DNA of 64,000 bases from Copromyces sp. CBS 386.78. Its lineage: Eukaryota > Ascomycota > Sordariomycetes > Sordariales > Sordariaceae. Below are positions 22,570-33,791 of this stretch, piece by piece; positions within the stretch are counted from its first letter, which is position 1, and each line of letters starts with the position of its first letter. Made by a program: the position numbers and the translations under genes. Where the stretch lies: contig MU839107.1 in the NCBI GenBank assembly GCA_030685235.1, positions 248,001 to 312,000 on the forward strand, written 5' to 3'. A model generated the notes under the pieces. That model made no database searches, was not told the DNA's origin, and saw only the letters and a list, made by a program, of their open reading frames with translations.

Positions 22570-23764
22570 GTAGCGAGGTAGGGAGGCGGTGAAAAGGAGG
22601 GACGGGACGGTTAAAGAGAGGTAGGTAGGTAGGTATGAGCTGGTGGTTTATGTGGAGGCGCTGAGTAATGAGCTTGTGTTAACAAAACGGGAAAGGAAGG
22701 AAGGAAGGAAGGAAGGAAGCATTGATTGGTGTTCGTTCGGTCGGTTATTGTTATGTTGACCAGGCCAGGCCTTGATCAAGACAGACGATGGATAGCTGGA
22801 TGGATGACACGAACCGACGAGTATTAGACTATTCTAGTGTAGAGTAGGTTGTCACGCAACAACAAAGTACCAGTAAATTCTAGATGGCAACTCATCAATC
22901 AAAATGAGCATGATCCTACCTTACTATGTACATACATACATACATACATGGCTGGCTAGCTGGCTGTTTATTTATCCTGACCAGTTAGTTAGTTAGTTAC
23001 GTTCAATCTTCTATAACCTAATTCCTAGATAGTAGTCTACTAGATACCTAGTCTAGTCTAGTCTAGTCTACTCACTGTAATGTAATATTGAAAACGTCCC
23101 AGCCGTTGACGTCGGTCGATACCTTATGAATGCACGTATTGTAGAGCAACCACCACCACCATACGAGTCGGAACAAACAAACCTACACAAGAATAAGATC
23201 ACTACCAGATTATACAACATGGCGGAGCAAGATCACTACCAGATTATACAACATGGCGGAGCAATGCATGCATCCATGGACGACAGGCACATAAGGTACT
23301 GTAATCAAACATCGTACATCCATCCATCCGATTGAAAGATTGAAAGATAATCCACCCGCCCACCCACCGTGACCCTTCCTTCGGTTCCTTCGTATGCCAG
23401 AACCACCTCAGATCTACCATAGACCGGTATATATGGTTAATACCTTAGTAGTGTGTGTAACAAAAGGTCTGTCTGTGTACAAAGACCCTATACTATACTG
23501 AATTGCTCTTGTTTTTTAGCGCCAAAAGAATTGAACTGAACTACCTCTCAGCGGCTGCTGGCTGGCTAGCTGGCTGGCTAGCTGGCTGGCCATCACCGAG
23601 ATATATATCCATCCATCCATCCATCCATGCCTCTCTAACGAACCCGTCCGTCCGTCCGTCCCATTTATTACCTGTCTGTACCCTCCCTACCTCACTCACA
23701 CATGGTATCTTTCTTTCTTTCTTATCTTTTTTTATCTTTCTTATCTTTCCATCTACCTAGGTAC
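22570..23764. other. Microsatellite-rich convergent intergenic region
   Basis: Lies between the 3' ends of HSM3 and SEC7. Contains (GGAA)n near 22692-22717, (CATA)n near 22930-22948, (TTAG)n near 22985, TCTAG repeats near 23048-23070, a 34-bp tandem duplication, (CTGG/CTAG)n near 23560-23590 and (ATCC)n near 23607-23627. No gene seen. Confidence 0.7.
23195..23262. repeat. Perfect 34-bp tandem duplication
   Basis: The unit beginning AAGATCACTACCAGATT and ending CATGGCGGAGC occurs twice back to back (23195-23228 and 23229-23262) without a mismatch. Lack of divergence implies a recent duplication. The unit is far below the length normally detected by RIP. Confidence 0.9.
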
Positions 23765-23772
23765 CTAGGTAG
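23753..23772. repeat. 20-bp perfect palindrome over the SEC7 stop codon
   Basis: CTACCTAGGTACCTAGGTAG equals its own reverse complement and covers the stop codon of the minus-strand SEC7 gene (23765-23767). It is two overlapping TACCTAGGTA units, a motif seen elsewhere in the window in intergenic DNA. Confidence 0.9.
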
Positions 23773-26700
23773 CCATATCCTCCTCCGCCTCCACCTCCGG
23801 CTCCGGCTCCACCTGGCTCTCCCCCGCCGCCGTACTATAGCTAGTAGTCTCAAACGTCATGGTGCTTATAACACTCTCGCTCCTATCATGGCCCTGACCA
23901 TACATCATCCCGCCATTAACGCTCACTCGCTCTTGTTGCCTTGTAGGAGTAGCTGGAGCGACATGTCCACCAACCAATCCCTCAATCCCCAACCCCACCT
24001 CCCCCACCCTCCTCAAAACCCCCAACAAAGCCTGTCGAAGTTCCCTCTCGCCCTGTCCCAGCTCTTTGCCCAGTAGCCCAATAACAACAGGGTACATCTC
24101 CTTTAGATGTTTCCTGAAATCTTCCTCGCTGAATCCCCTGCCTTCTTTCACCTCTCCTCCTCCTGTAGAAGAAGGGCTGCTCACACCCCCAGCAAACCCA
24201 TTAAGCACCTCCACAACAACCGGTCTCCAAGCCTGGATATTCCTATGCTGACTCTCCTCTTCCAGCCCCACGTACACCCTCAGGATATCCAAACACAGCG
24301 GCACCAAGGCGCGCTCGACGTCCTGCTTGGACGCGAGTCGTTCGGGACTGGTGTCGGCAAACATCCTGAACAAGATACTAACGTAGACGGCCGCGCTGCC
24401 GGACTCTTGCTTAAGCAGGTTAGGCGGCTGTTTCATGAACCCCTCTCTCCACAAGCGCATGCGCAGGTCTTTATCCGCGTTGAAGCGCTTGGCGAAGAGG
24501 TAGGAGCGCTTCAAAAGGGACATGAGCTTGAGGAGCAGAGGCGACGGGATGTGGCTGTAGACCGAGTCGTTGGAGAATAATTCCTGGACTGTCTCGATCA
24601 TGAGGAGCTGCAGGACGCAGCGGGAGATGATCCTGTTGAAGAAGCGGCGGCGGGCGGCCGTCACGACCACGGGTTGTTGTTGGAGCGGGTTGGACGGTTT
24701 GAATTCTTCCAGACCTGGCGTGTTGGGTGGGTGCGAGGATAAGGCTGTGGAGGCCGTGAGGCGGTTGTGCACCGAGGAGTGGGAGTCTTCGACTTCGGTG
24801 CTGCCGCCGTTGGTGAGCGTGGTTTGATGGTGGATGGATGAGGTTTCCGAGGCGGCGTCGTTGTCGCCGTTGATCTTGAGAGAGCGGGCGTCGGCGTCGG
24901 CGTGGTCTGCCGAGGGGCTGGGTTGGCTGGTGTAGTCGAGGCCAGTTGACGCCAATGAAGGAGTGGAGATGGTGGCCGCTTTGAAGAGCTGGTGGGCGGT
25001 AGTCTTATCGAATAATTCGCAGAAGGTGTCCACAATCTTTTGCCAGTGTTCGTGGGTGAATTTTTCCACATTTTGGAGGATCAACGTCTGCAGACAGTTG
25101 CTGCCGATGCGAGCGATGGTGTCGTTCTCTTGCAAGATGCAGAGCGCCAAAAGTTCAAGGAACCGGTCGAGCATGCACTCCAACGGATTAAAGTAGTGCG
25201 TGAACAGGGTGATCATGTTACGCAGGGCTTGAATCATGGTAGTAGACAACCAAACCGACAACTCCTCGTGGCTTAGGGCGTTGGACATCTCCGGCTTCGA
25301 CCGTAGAACCATGAAGATGGGGTACAGTTGCTGCCTCCACAAGATGTCCCAGAACCCAAGCGGGAACGTAGCTCCGTACTTGAGAAGGGCATCAAAGAAG
25401 TAGTTGAGCGCATTCGACCGCACTTCCAGATCCTCGCCAGTCATGAGAACGTCATGGAAGGCAAACAAAACCGGGAACCAGAAGCCCTCCTCGACCGACG
25501 TGCCCGTTTGCTGGCCAGCTGGCTTAGTAGCCGAGTTGAGAGCCATCTCGGCAGCATTCGCGTCCGAGTTCTGCTTTTGCGACAACGGGCACTCGGGAGT
25601 CTTGAGCATCTTGGGAATAATGCTCTTGAGCGTTTCCATCGCCTGGAGACTCTTCTTCTGGAATTTCATGTTCTTGGAAAACTCGGTCAAGCAGACGATC
25701 AAATCGGTAAACGCGCCCTGGGTAATGACCACGCCGAAGCGTGTCTTGTACACATGCAGCACGTTCTCGTAAGCCAGGTTGACGATGCTCTCATACTGAT
25801 CCTTGGCGGCGACGGTAAAGACACCAAACATGGTCCTCCACCCAGAACGGATCTTGTCACCCTTGGCCTGGATCATCTGGATCAGACATCTCAAGATCAT
25901 GTCCTTGACCGTGATGTTGTTCGAGTTGGACATGACGTGCTCAAACGGCTTCAAGAAATCCTTCTGGAACTTGAAGCCCGCCAGCTCCTCAATCTCCATG
26001 AAGCGCATGGACAGCTGACGAAGGGAGTCGAGAGCAAAGAACACGATGGCGGCATTGACGTGGCAGCCAACGCGGTTGAAGTGTTCACCCAGCACATCCC
26101 AAATGTTGGTCCACTCGAACCTCACACGCGTCATGTTGTAGTAAGAAATCTCGACAATCTTTTGCAAACTGTAGGTGCGCGGCGAGTCGTTCGACCCCGA
26201 CACCCTGATCTCATCCCAACTGACTTCGGTCAAGGCACGGGCAAAGTGCACAATGGCCTCGCCGCTGAGGTGGGCCGTGTTGGTGAAAATGCGGTCGACA
26301 CTCTTGATGACTTCGTCGGACCTGCTCTCGAGGGCTATCTCCATGGAGACGCCCTGAGGACCGGTATTGGATCGTGGGCGGTGTCGCTTGGCGGCCATGG
26401 ACTTGCGGGAATCGGTGGAATCCGTTCTTGGCGGAGGAACGAAACGAGCCTTGGACACGTCGGGGACGGCGCTCTCGTCGACACCACCCGAGATGAGCTG
26501 TAGACGATCAAGCTGGCTGATGCACAGAAGGACATCCTTCCAGGACTCCTTGAGAAGGTTGCCTTCGGTCTGTCCGAGCTCAAGAATCACCTTGAGCGCC
26601 TCGACGTTCTTGGCCTGGATCTCCTGAGGGTTGTTGAGATTGGCCGTGTTCTTGAGTGCCGAGATGAATGCCTCCCTGGGAGTGCTGAGGTCAAAGAAGC

Positions 26701-29626
26701 AGGCGATCTTGGTCGCGAGCTTCATGCCCTCCAGGCACAGCTTGTTCACGTCCAGGTTATGTGTCTTTTGCATCTGGCTCGACAAGGCAGAGAAGAAGGA
26801 CATCCACGTCACATCGAACATGGGCGATACATGCTTGAACGAAGTAGCAGGGATGAACTTGATGCCACCCATGTTCTGAGCATTCTTCCGTTGGCTGCGG
26901 TACAAGTCCTTGAAGAGCTGCTCTGAGCGAAGGGCGATTTCCTCAGATTGCTGAGCATACGCCTCCCTCTGCAAATCGCGACCAACGTTGGAGAAGGCTT
27001 GGCCAAGGCCAGCAGCCAAACCGCTGGACTGTGCCGGAAGAGTTCCCGCCGCCGCCGCCGCCTCACGCTCACTCTTGAGAACGATTTCATTATTCTGAAT
27101 GTCATCATAGATGCTGATAAGATACTCATCCGGAAGGTTGGCGTTATCGTTGATACCACGGTTATTCTTGATGAAATCTTCCTTGGTCATGCGCTTGACA
27201 ATCTTGCTGCTGTGAAGATCCGTGTTCAACATGATGACCGAGTACGCAAGCACGTAGGGTGTGTCGGCATTGGCAAATGCCTTGGGATTGCCCAACATGT
27301 ATCTGTTGGCGAACTTGAGCATGAAGCGATCGATCTTTTGGGCCTCACCGGGCAGGCGGAACGCCTGAAGGAACTGGCGAAGGGCATCCACAAAACGCTT
27401 CTTGGTAAAGTCCATGGTATCGACAAAGGCATGCATGATGTCGATGTTCTTCTGATCACCTTCACCGAGATACTCGCCAATCTGGGCCTTGTCCAGCCTA
27501 TCCTCACTGATGAGGAACTTGGCAATGGCCTCGGGTGTATCTTCCGAGATGAAGCCTTCCTTCAACAACAGCTTGATGCCGTTCTTGGGCTTGTAGTTGA
27601 AGACGCGGATAGCGTTGCCGAGAGCCGTCTTCCTTTGCTTTTCCTTTTCCAGCTGATCGGGGTCATCGTCAAGCAGCGGTGTTGATGGCATCGTCGGAGT
27701 GTCAAAGCGGGATAGGGACTCGCCCATGATCGAAGGATCCATAGACTCCCGAATCTCATCGCTCGACGGCCGCCTCTCGGAGATGCCGGTTCCCGTGGTG
27801 ATGACCTCTGGGCGTCCTGGATGGGACCAGTTGAGAAGCGACCTAAGCGTCTCAACGAGCGAGTCCAGGGCTTGCCTCTTCAAAACGTAGTCCTTGGGAA
27901 TTTCGCCATCCGTGTCGATAGTCTGGGCAATCAGGGCAACGGTAAGGGGTGGCGGCAAAACATTGCGCATCTGCCACTCACTGGCGGACCCATACTTATG
28001 GTGGTTTTCCTCGTACTGCTGCTCCTGCAGGGCCGTGACGGTGGTAGAAGACGTCGCAAACCTGGACAAATCCTCAACAATCCTCTGGAAGAGGTTGTCG
28101 ACATTTCTGTCGCAATCGTAATTAAGGTAGAACTCGACCAGTGCACGGGGGTCCTCGCATAGACGCTTCAGGATCCCGACAAAGGCGAGCTTCTGGGACA
28201 AGGGGGCGGACCTCCTTGCCAAAAGGGCTAGGTAGATTTCGTTCAAGAAGACCTCAATCTCTTTCTGTAGGCATGTTAGCACATCTGGTGCTTTTGTAGG
28301 GAACAGCACATGACGTACCTTGAAGGGAGCTCTCATGTACTTGAGCATAAGCCAAAAGATCTCACAGCAAATATTAAATACTCTATCGACCGAGCTAGCC
28401 CCATTCCGTGTGATACTCAAACACAGGTAGTACTTTGTGGCCTGCAAAAAGCTGGTGGGCTCGTTGTTCTTGGTGTTGGTGATGGTACAGTAGGGCGAAG
28501 TGAAAACAGAAATGTTGTTGTTGAGAAGGGTATGGATCAGGTGGAGGGAGATGAGCTTGGACCGCATGGGCTGGCCGCGGAGGTCGTAGAGCTGGTCGGG
28601 CGGCAAGATCTTGGTCGAGAGGTTGCAGAAGGAGCGGAAGACGAGGTAGGCGTCGCGGATGTACACTTCGTCCTCGGCGTCTAGCGACTCGGAGCTGCTG
28701 TCCTCCTGAGAGCTGTCGGGTACGCTCTGTTCCGACACGGACCTCGCCGGCTTCCTGTTGGGCTGTAGCCGGGTGACCATGGTGGGGCCATCTCCTAGGT
28801 TGGAGTCGTCGAAGCTCTTGCGGTGCTCGAGGTCCTTGAGGGTAAGTTTGGGGCCTTTGTTGTTGCCGTCCCCATGTTGCGGTTGTGACTCTGTCGCGTG
28901 TTCGTGCGTGTTGTCGTCTTGGTGCGTGTTGTCGTCTTGATCACCATTGCCCTCCTCCTGTGTGGAATTCTGGCCGTCGGATGACCCGTTGACGTTGAAG
29001 CTGCTCTGGCTGGGCTTCAGCTTGCCTAGGTTGGCGCGGGCCTCCCTCATGTGCAGCCGTGTGCTGACTCTCTCGAACACGGTTCCGACCATTTGTGTGA
29101 GGGTGCCCTGGGCGACCTGCTGGTTTGCCGTACTCCTGGAAAGGAGAAAGATGTTGTAGACTTGGCGGACGGCCTTGAGCAGACCGGCACCGTGGACGAC
29201 AATCTTGTCATTGAGGACGGCGGCCAAGAGGGACTTGACAATCTGCAGCTGGATCTCGACCAAGGTGGCCTCTCCTTGGAAACAGTCGCAGATGGTGTCG
29301 ATAGCCCGTTCGATTAGGGGTGGGTATTGCTGCTGCTGTGGTTGGCCATCCTCGCTCGCCGCCGCGGACCGGCCGGAAGGGACGGAGAAGTAGGTAGAGG
29401 AGATGAGCTTGCCGATGCAGTCGAGAGCGGTGGTGGTTAGGGGGATGGTGCCGGACTTGGTGGCCAGCCGTAGGGGGATAAAGATGACTTCGGGGTCGGG
29501 GAGCTGTGGATCGTTCGTCTTGATGGCCTCCTGGGCCTTTTGCGCCAATTCGGCCAGCTCCTTATTCTTGCCGGCATTGGCGGTAATGACGTCCAAAGAG
29601 GACGTCACGAACTTGAGGGAACTCAT
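23765..29626 (-). CDS. SEC7: Sec7-family guanine nucleotide exchange factor for Arf (BIG/Sec7 type)
   Basis: Activates Arf GTPases at the trans-Golgi for vesicle formation. The first in-frame ATG is 29626 (MSSLKFVTSSLDV). The product is about 1935 residues after removal of a 54-nt intron at 28318-28265. That intron (GTACGT donor, CTAAC branch, ACAG acceptor) has no stop and keeps frame, so the raw frame runs straight through it; splicing restores APFKKEIEVFLNEIY. Order: N-terminal DCB region, acidic/Ser-rich linker, HUS region (EIFWLMLKYMRAPFK, NVDNLFQRIVEDL), Sec7 domain about 640-830 with the catalytic glutamate loop LPGEAQKIDRF and LNTDLHSS, then HDS helical repeats to a poorly conserved tail. 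Length matches fungal Sec7 (about 1900-2000). A further upstream exon cannot be excluded. Confidence 0.93.
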   Translation of the reverse strand: MSSLKFVTSSLDVITANAGKNKELAELAQKAQEAIKTNDPQLPDPEVIFIPLRLATKSGTIPLTTTALDCIGKLISSTYFSVPSGRSAAASEDGQPQQQQYPPLIERAIDTICDCFQGEATLVEIQLQIVKSLLAAVLNDKIVVHGAGLLKAVRQVYNIFLLSRSTANQQVAQGTLTQMVGTVFERVSTRLHMREARANLGKLKPSQSSFNVNGSSDGQNSTQEEGNGDQDDNTHQDDNTHEHATESQPQHGDGNNKGPKLTLKDLEHRKSFDDSNLGDGPTMVTRLQPNRKPARSVSEQSVPDSSQEDSSSESLDAEDEVYIRDAYLVFRSFCNLSTKILPPDQLYDLRGQPMRSKLISLHLIHTLLNNNISVFTSPYCTITNTKNNEPTSFLQATKYYLCLSITRNGASSVDRVFNICCEIFWLMLKYMRAPFKVRHVLFPTKAPDVLTCLQKEIEVFLNEIYLALLARRSAPLSQKLAFVGILKRLCEDPRALVEFYLNYDCDRNVDNLFQRIVEDLSRFATSSTTVTALQEQQYEENHHKYGSASEWQMRNVLPPPLTVALIAQTIDTDGEIPKDYVLKRQALDSLVETLRSLLNWSHPGRPEVITTGTGISERRPSSDEIRESMDPSIMGESLSRFDTPTMPSTPLLDDDPDQLEKEKQRKTALGNAIRVFNYKPKNGIKLLLKEGFISEDTPEAIAKFLISEDRLDKAQIGEYLGEGDQKNIDIMHAFVDTMDFTKKRFVDALRQFLQAFRLPGEAQKIDRFMLKFANRYMLGNPKAFANADTPYVLAYSVIMLNTDLHSSKIVKRMTKEDFIKNNRGINDNANLPDEYLISIYDDIQNNEIVLKSEREAAAAAGTLPAQSSGLAAGLGQAFSNVGRDLQREAYAQQSEEIALRSEQLFKDLYRSQRKNAQNMGGIKFIPATSFKHVSPMFDVTWMSFFSALSSQMQKTHNLDVNKLCLEGMKLATKIACFFDLSTPREAFISALKNTANLNNPQEIQAKNVEALKVILELGQTEGNLLKESWKDVLLCISQLDRLQLISGGVDESAVPDVSKARFVPPPRTDSTDSRKSMAAKRHRPRSNTGPQGVSMEIALESRSDEVIKSVDRIFTNTAHLSGEAIVHFARALTEVSWDEIRVSGSNDSPRTYSLQKIVEISYYNMTRVRFEWTNIWDVLGEHFNRVGCHVNAAIVFFALDSLRQLSMRFMEIEELAGFKFQKDFLKPFEHVMSNSNNITVKDMILRCLIQMIQAKGDKIRSGWRTMFGVFTVAAKDQYESIVNLAYENVLHVYKTRFGVVITQGAFTDLIVCLTEFSKNMKFQKKSLQAMETLKSIIPKMLKTPECPLSQKQNSDANAAEMALNSATKPAGQQTGTSVEEGFWFPVLFAFHDVLMTGEDLEVRSNALNYFFDALLKYGATFPLGFWDILWRQQLYPIFMVLRSKPEMSNALSHEELSVWLSTTMIQALRNMITLFTHYFNPLECMLDRFLELLALCILQENDTIARIGSNCLQTLILQNVEKFTHEHWQKIVDTFCELFDKTTAHQLFKAATISTPSLASTGLDYTSQPSPSADHADADARSLKINGDNDAASETSSIHHQTTLTNGGSTEVEDSHSSVHNRLTASTALSSHPPNTPGLEEFKPSNPLQQQPVVVTAARRRFFNRIISRCVLQLLMIETVQELFSNDSVYSHIPSPLLLKLMSLLKRSYLFAKRFNADKDLRMRLWREGFMKQPPNLLKQESGSAAVYVSILFRMFADTSPERLASKQDVERALVPLCLDILRVYVGLEEESQHRNIQAWRPVVVEVLNGFAGGVSSPSSTGGGEVKEGRGFSEEDFRKHLKEMYPVVIGLLGKELGQGERELRQALLGVLRRVGEVGLGIEGLVGGHVAPATPTRQQERVSVNGGMMYGQGHDRSESVISTMTFETTSYSTAAGESQVEPEPEVEAEEDMAT

Positions 29627-32187
29627 GGTTGGGAGTGGCCGAGAGGGCGGGACTGATGGCCATTCGTCGTCGTGGAGCTTCAGCACATCTGACGGGGGAG
29701 GGTTGCTGTTTGTCGAGGAGAGTTAAGTAATCGTGTAAGCGGACGGAGGCAGGGCTGTCTGTCAGTCGGTGGTCGTGTCGTGTCCTCTTCTTGAGTCGTG
29801 TCGGTTGTAAGATGGAAACGCAATGGGGGCTGAATAGCAAAGAGGTAAGTAAGCTCTCTTTGTTCGGTGGCTGCTCGGGTAGAATATCCGGCTCCTTCGT
29901 ATTAGGTAAAGAGGTCGTGGCTCGGTTGGTTGCAGTATTTCGTCAGGGTGCAGCAGCAGTGGCAGCTTTGGCTTCTTGCATTCGAGGTTCGGTTGTAGAC
30001 TGTTGGACACTTGTCGCTGTAGGTGGTAGGTACCTTGGTGTCGAGGCCAAGGGTAGTTGTCCTCCTTCTAGAACAATGGACGAAAAAAAGGTAGGTATGG
30101 AGATCACCAGTTTCATCGGTAGACGACAATGCTGGTCCCGGTACTGGATCGCTGGGTGCAATCTCTCTTCGCCAATCTCGGCCTCCAAAGCCCGAGTCGA
30201 GTCCGTGTCCTGAGTTTGTAGGGTCCGAGTCGGCGGGCCGTGTTACTACGGTGGTGTCGGTGGACGGGGCAGTTGCTTGCTTTCCCCTCTGAATCTCCAG
30301 TGTTGTCCTGGTGTTTGGGCCAATCATGTTTCAAGATGGAGGCTCTAACACCGCGACAACTCAGCAATGGGCGGCCTGTGTGGAAGTTGACAGCATGCCT
30401 TTAATAAGAGAGTGGGTCCACCAAGACCCTGATTGCTGTGCCGAGCACAGACCAGTCCTGACCCTTCCATTTCATCCCGTCTGGTCTGTACACGTACACC
30501 CTTATCTCTTTATCTGTGCCTGCCGGAACTGCGCCCTTGAATGGTGCATGGCTCGGCAGCTGGTCTTGTTGCGGCTCTTGCTGCGGCTCTTGCCGGCCGT
30601 CAACTCTTTGGAGGATCCGATGGAAGCCATTCTTCGGTTCAGATGGATGGATCCCGTCTCTTTTGCCTGTCAGTTGTCTTTGGACCTTTGGAGGCCGGCG
30701 ATCCATGACATCTTTCGCATCCATCAAGCTCCATCACGGCCAACTTGTAACTTCAGTTTCAATGTTTTGCCTTCTGAGCCAAGCTTTGTCAGGCTTCTTA
30801 TATCTCACCTCAATGCAACTCGAAGACGAAAGCTGTTTAGAGATTGATACCAACACCATCATGATGAACAAATATTGAATTGGAAATGATTTCACCATCC
30901 GATTCTGTATGATTTCTCCTACCCTGTTCATACAAGTATTAAACCTCATCACTTTGTTCAATGTCTTTTGGCCACCTTCCTCTTGGACGGGAGATGAATA
31001 CTGTAATAAACTGCATCGCCATCAACCCTCCGGCCGGCCCGCAGAACGTAATCCGTACATACCTTAGCGCGAACCGCTATGGACCCGTAGAACCCGTCAC
31101 TCTTGCCGCCCTGCAGCTGTCAGTCCCATGTCAACTTCCATGTCAACGGCTACCTGCTATTCTGTTTTTACTCATCGGAGGATTCTTAAACGTCAGCAAT
31201 CTCAGCACAGCATCAGCTCGCTATTCATAAGGTATCTTCTCATCATATGGCCTCTCCAAAGCTGGCTTGACATGTCCAATTGATGATTGCGACCTCTTAT
31301 CAAACAGATACACTCTCGACACTGAGGGGCATCCAGGTAATCGCTTCCTCTTAGTCGCTCAACCCCTCTCGGCTTAGCGTCACTACTCCCGTCTTTGCTG
31401 AGCCGGGCGAGCCGTGTGTTCTTGGACCCCATTGCGCGACAGGGGGGGTTTCCCAAAGCTTCGTTGGCCTATCTTTGGGCAGATGCTAGGCCGTGCTAGC
31501 CCTGAAATCATTTGGTCTTGGCACGGGCCCTGGCTTGGGGGGCGCTGGAACTGCTGGGGGGGAAGCTTCCCCCAACTGTTGGGAGAGAGTGGTGATGGCC
31601 AGTGAGGGGTGTGATACCACCGCAGTGGAGAGAGAGAGGCGGGAGACGGGAGAGAGAGAGAGAGAAAAAAAAAAAAAGTTACTACGAGTGTCGCCGATTG
31701 AGGGCCGGCTCCGTGTCCCGCTGTCAACTTTCTGTGTTGTATGCCCGCCGTGCCCGCCCGCCCGCACTCCACGAAACAAACATTGGATACACAATCTCGC
31801 GCAAGTCTTCTTTCCAACCTGCACTCTTCCCGTTCTTTTTCCACTCTTTTTCCGCAACACCTGACTCGCGCAGTCGACGACTTCCACTTACACTACACCA
31901 GGCCACCCTTCATACCGCGAAGCATTGAGATCACTAGCTCTTTTGCTTAATTTGCTTGGCCTGCGATCAATCGATCCGTTCATCATCCCGGCCTCCGCAG
32001 CAGCTTTCTCCAACCCGCGTCCCTCCCCCGGCCTTTCCCCTCTCCAAGCCCCCCAAGCTCCCAACCAAGGTCCTGCCGCTGCCGCTTTGCTGTGTGCTGC
32101 TGCTGCTCCTCCAGCTCTGGAAATCCCCACATAAACATTCCATAATCACCACTTTCTCACAACCAACCCTCACACACAACTCTCACC
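29627..32187. other. Divergent region between SEC7 and PDH E2
   Basis: Holds the 5' leaders of both genes. A 107-codon minus-strand frame with an ATG (about 30724 down to 30401; RVYVYRPDGMKWKGQDW) has protein-like composition but no recognised family and no matching exon, so it is only a possibility. A GA-rich stretch lies near 31629-31676 and pyrimidine-rich sequence leads into the E2 gene. Confidence 0.5.
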
Positions 32188-33791
32188 ATGATCGTCCCCG
32201 TCCTCTCGAGGCAGGCTCTCCGCCATGCCAGCGTCGCCCGTGTCGCCCTCCCCAGCCTCACAAGATGGTACGCCTCGTACCCCCCTCACACCGTCGTCAG
32301 GATGCCTGCCCTCTCGCCCACCATGACCGCCGGTGGTATTGGCGCATGGCAGAAGAAGCCCGGTGACTCGATCGAGCCCGGCCAGGTCCTCGTCGAGATC
32401 GAGACCGACAAGGCCCAGATGGACTTTGAGTTCCAGGAGGACGGTGTCCTCGCCAAGATCCTCAAGGAAACTGGCGAGAAGGACATCCCCGTTGGCAATG
32501 TAAGTACCTACTATCCCCTTCAAAGAAGCCACGAGTCATTATACCTGCCAAAACTCCAGCCCTACTCCAACTCCATGACTCCATGCATCTCCCACCCGAC
32601 CGACACCTCTTCCCCACTCGACCCTGAATCCACTCTTCCGTATGCCTCGCGCCCACCTCGTGCCGTGTACCTCGTCTATGTCAACAGACAGACCCATACT
32701 AACCATACCTCTTCCTCCCACTCTAGCCCATTGCCATTCTCGTTGACGAGGGCACCGACATCAGCGCTTTCAAGGACTTCACCCTCAAGGATGCCGGCGG
32801 CGAGACCTCGCCCGCTGCCCCCAAGGATGAGCCCAAGGACGAGAGCACTGCCAGCGCCTCGACCCCCGCTCCTACCCCCGCTCCCGAGAACGAGACCGCT
32901 CTCTCCGGCGGCCGCTTCCAGACTGCCCTCGAGCGCGAGCCCAACGCCGTCCCTGCTGCCAAGAGACTCGCTCTCGAGAAGGGCGTCAACCTGAGCACCG
33001 TCAAGGGCTCCGGTCCCGGCGGCAAGATCACCGAGGAGGATGTCAAGAAGGCCGTCTCCGGCGCTCCCGCTGCTGGTGCCGCCGCTGCTGCCTACACCGA
33101 CGTCCCCATCTCGGGCATGCGCAAGACCATTGCCGCCCGCTTGAAGGAGTCGGTCTCGGAGAACCCCCACTTCTTCGTCTCCACCAACCTCTCGGTCAGC
33201 AAGCTCCTCAAGCTCCGCCAGGCGCTCAACAGCTCTGCTGAGGGCCGCTACAAGCTTTCCGTCAACGATTTCCTCATCAAGGCTATCGGCGTTGCCTCCA
33301 AGCGCGTCCCTACCGTCAACAGCTCGTGGCGCGATGGTTTCATCCGCCAGTTCGAGACCGTCGATGTTTCCGTTGCCGTCGCTACCCCCACCGGCCTCAT
33401 CACCCCCATCGTCAAGGGTGTCGAGGGCAAGGGTCTTGAGGGCATCTCGGCCGCCGTCAAGGAGCTCGCCAAGAAGGCTCGCGACAACAAGCTCAAGCCC
33501 GAGGAGTACCAGGGTGGCAGCATCTCCATCTCCAACATGGGCATGAACCCCGCCGTCCAGAGCTTCACTGCCATCATCAACCCTCCCCAGGCTGCCATCC
33601 TTGCCGTTGGCGCCACCCAGAAGGTTGCCGTCCCTGTTGAGAACGAGGATGGCACCACCGGTGTTGCTTGGGATGACCAGATGATCGTCACTGCCAGCTT
33701 CGACCACAAGGTTGTCGATGGTGCTGTCGGTGCCGAGTGGATCCGCGAGTTGAAGAAGGTCATCGAGAACCCCCTCGAGCTCCTCCTTTAA
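32188..33791 (+). CDS. mrp-3: Pyruvate dehydrogenase E2, dihydrolipoamide acetyltransferase, mitochondrial
   Basis: Transfers the acetyl group from lipoamide to CoA at the core of the mitochondrial pyruvate dehydrogenase complex. Two exons, 32188-32499 and 32727-33791, are separated by a 227-nt phase-0 intron inside the lipoyl domain (GTAAGT donor, CTCTAG acceptor). The product is 458 residues. Residues 1-29 are an Arg/Ala/Ser presequence without acids. The lipoyl domain follows, with lysine 75 in ETDKAQ. An Ala/Pro/Thr hinge leads to the E1/E3-binding domain ([23 protein letters not shown]), then the catalytic domain ending with His431 and Asp435 in DHKVVDG. From memory the protein is nearly the same as Neurospora crassa mrp-3, including length, which is the main taxonomic clue in the window. 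Codon bias is strongly C-ending, typical of high expression. Confidence 0.97.
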
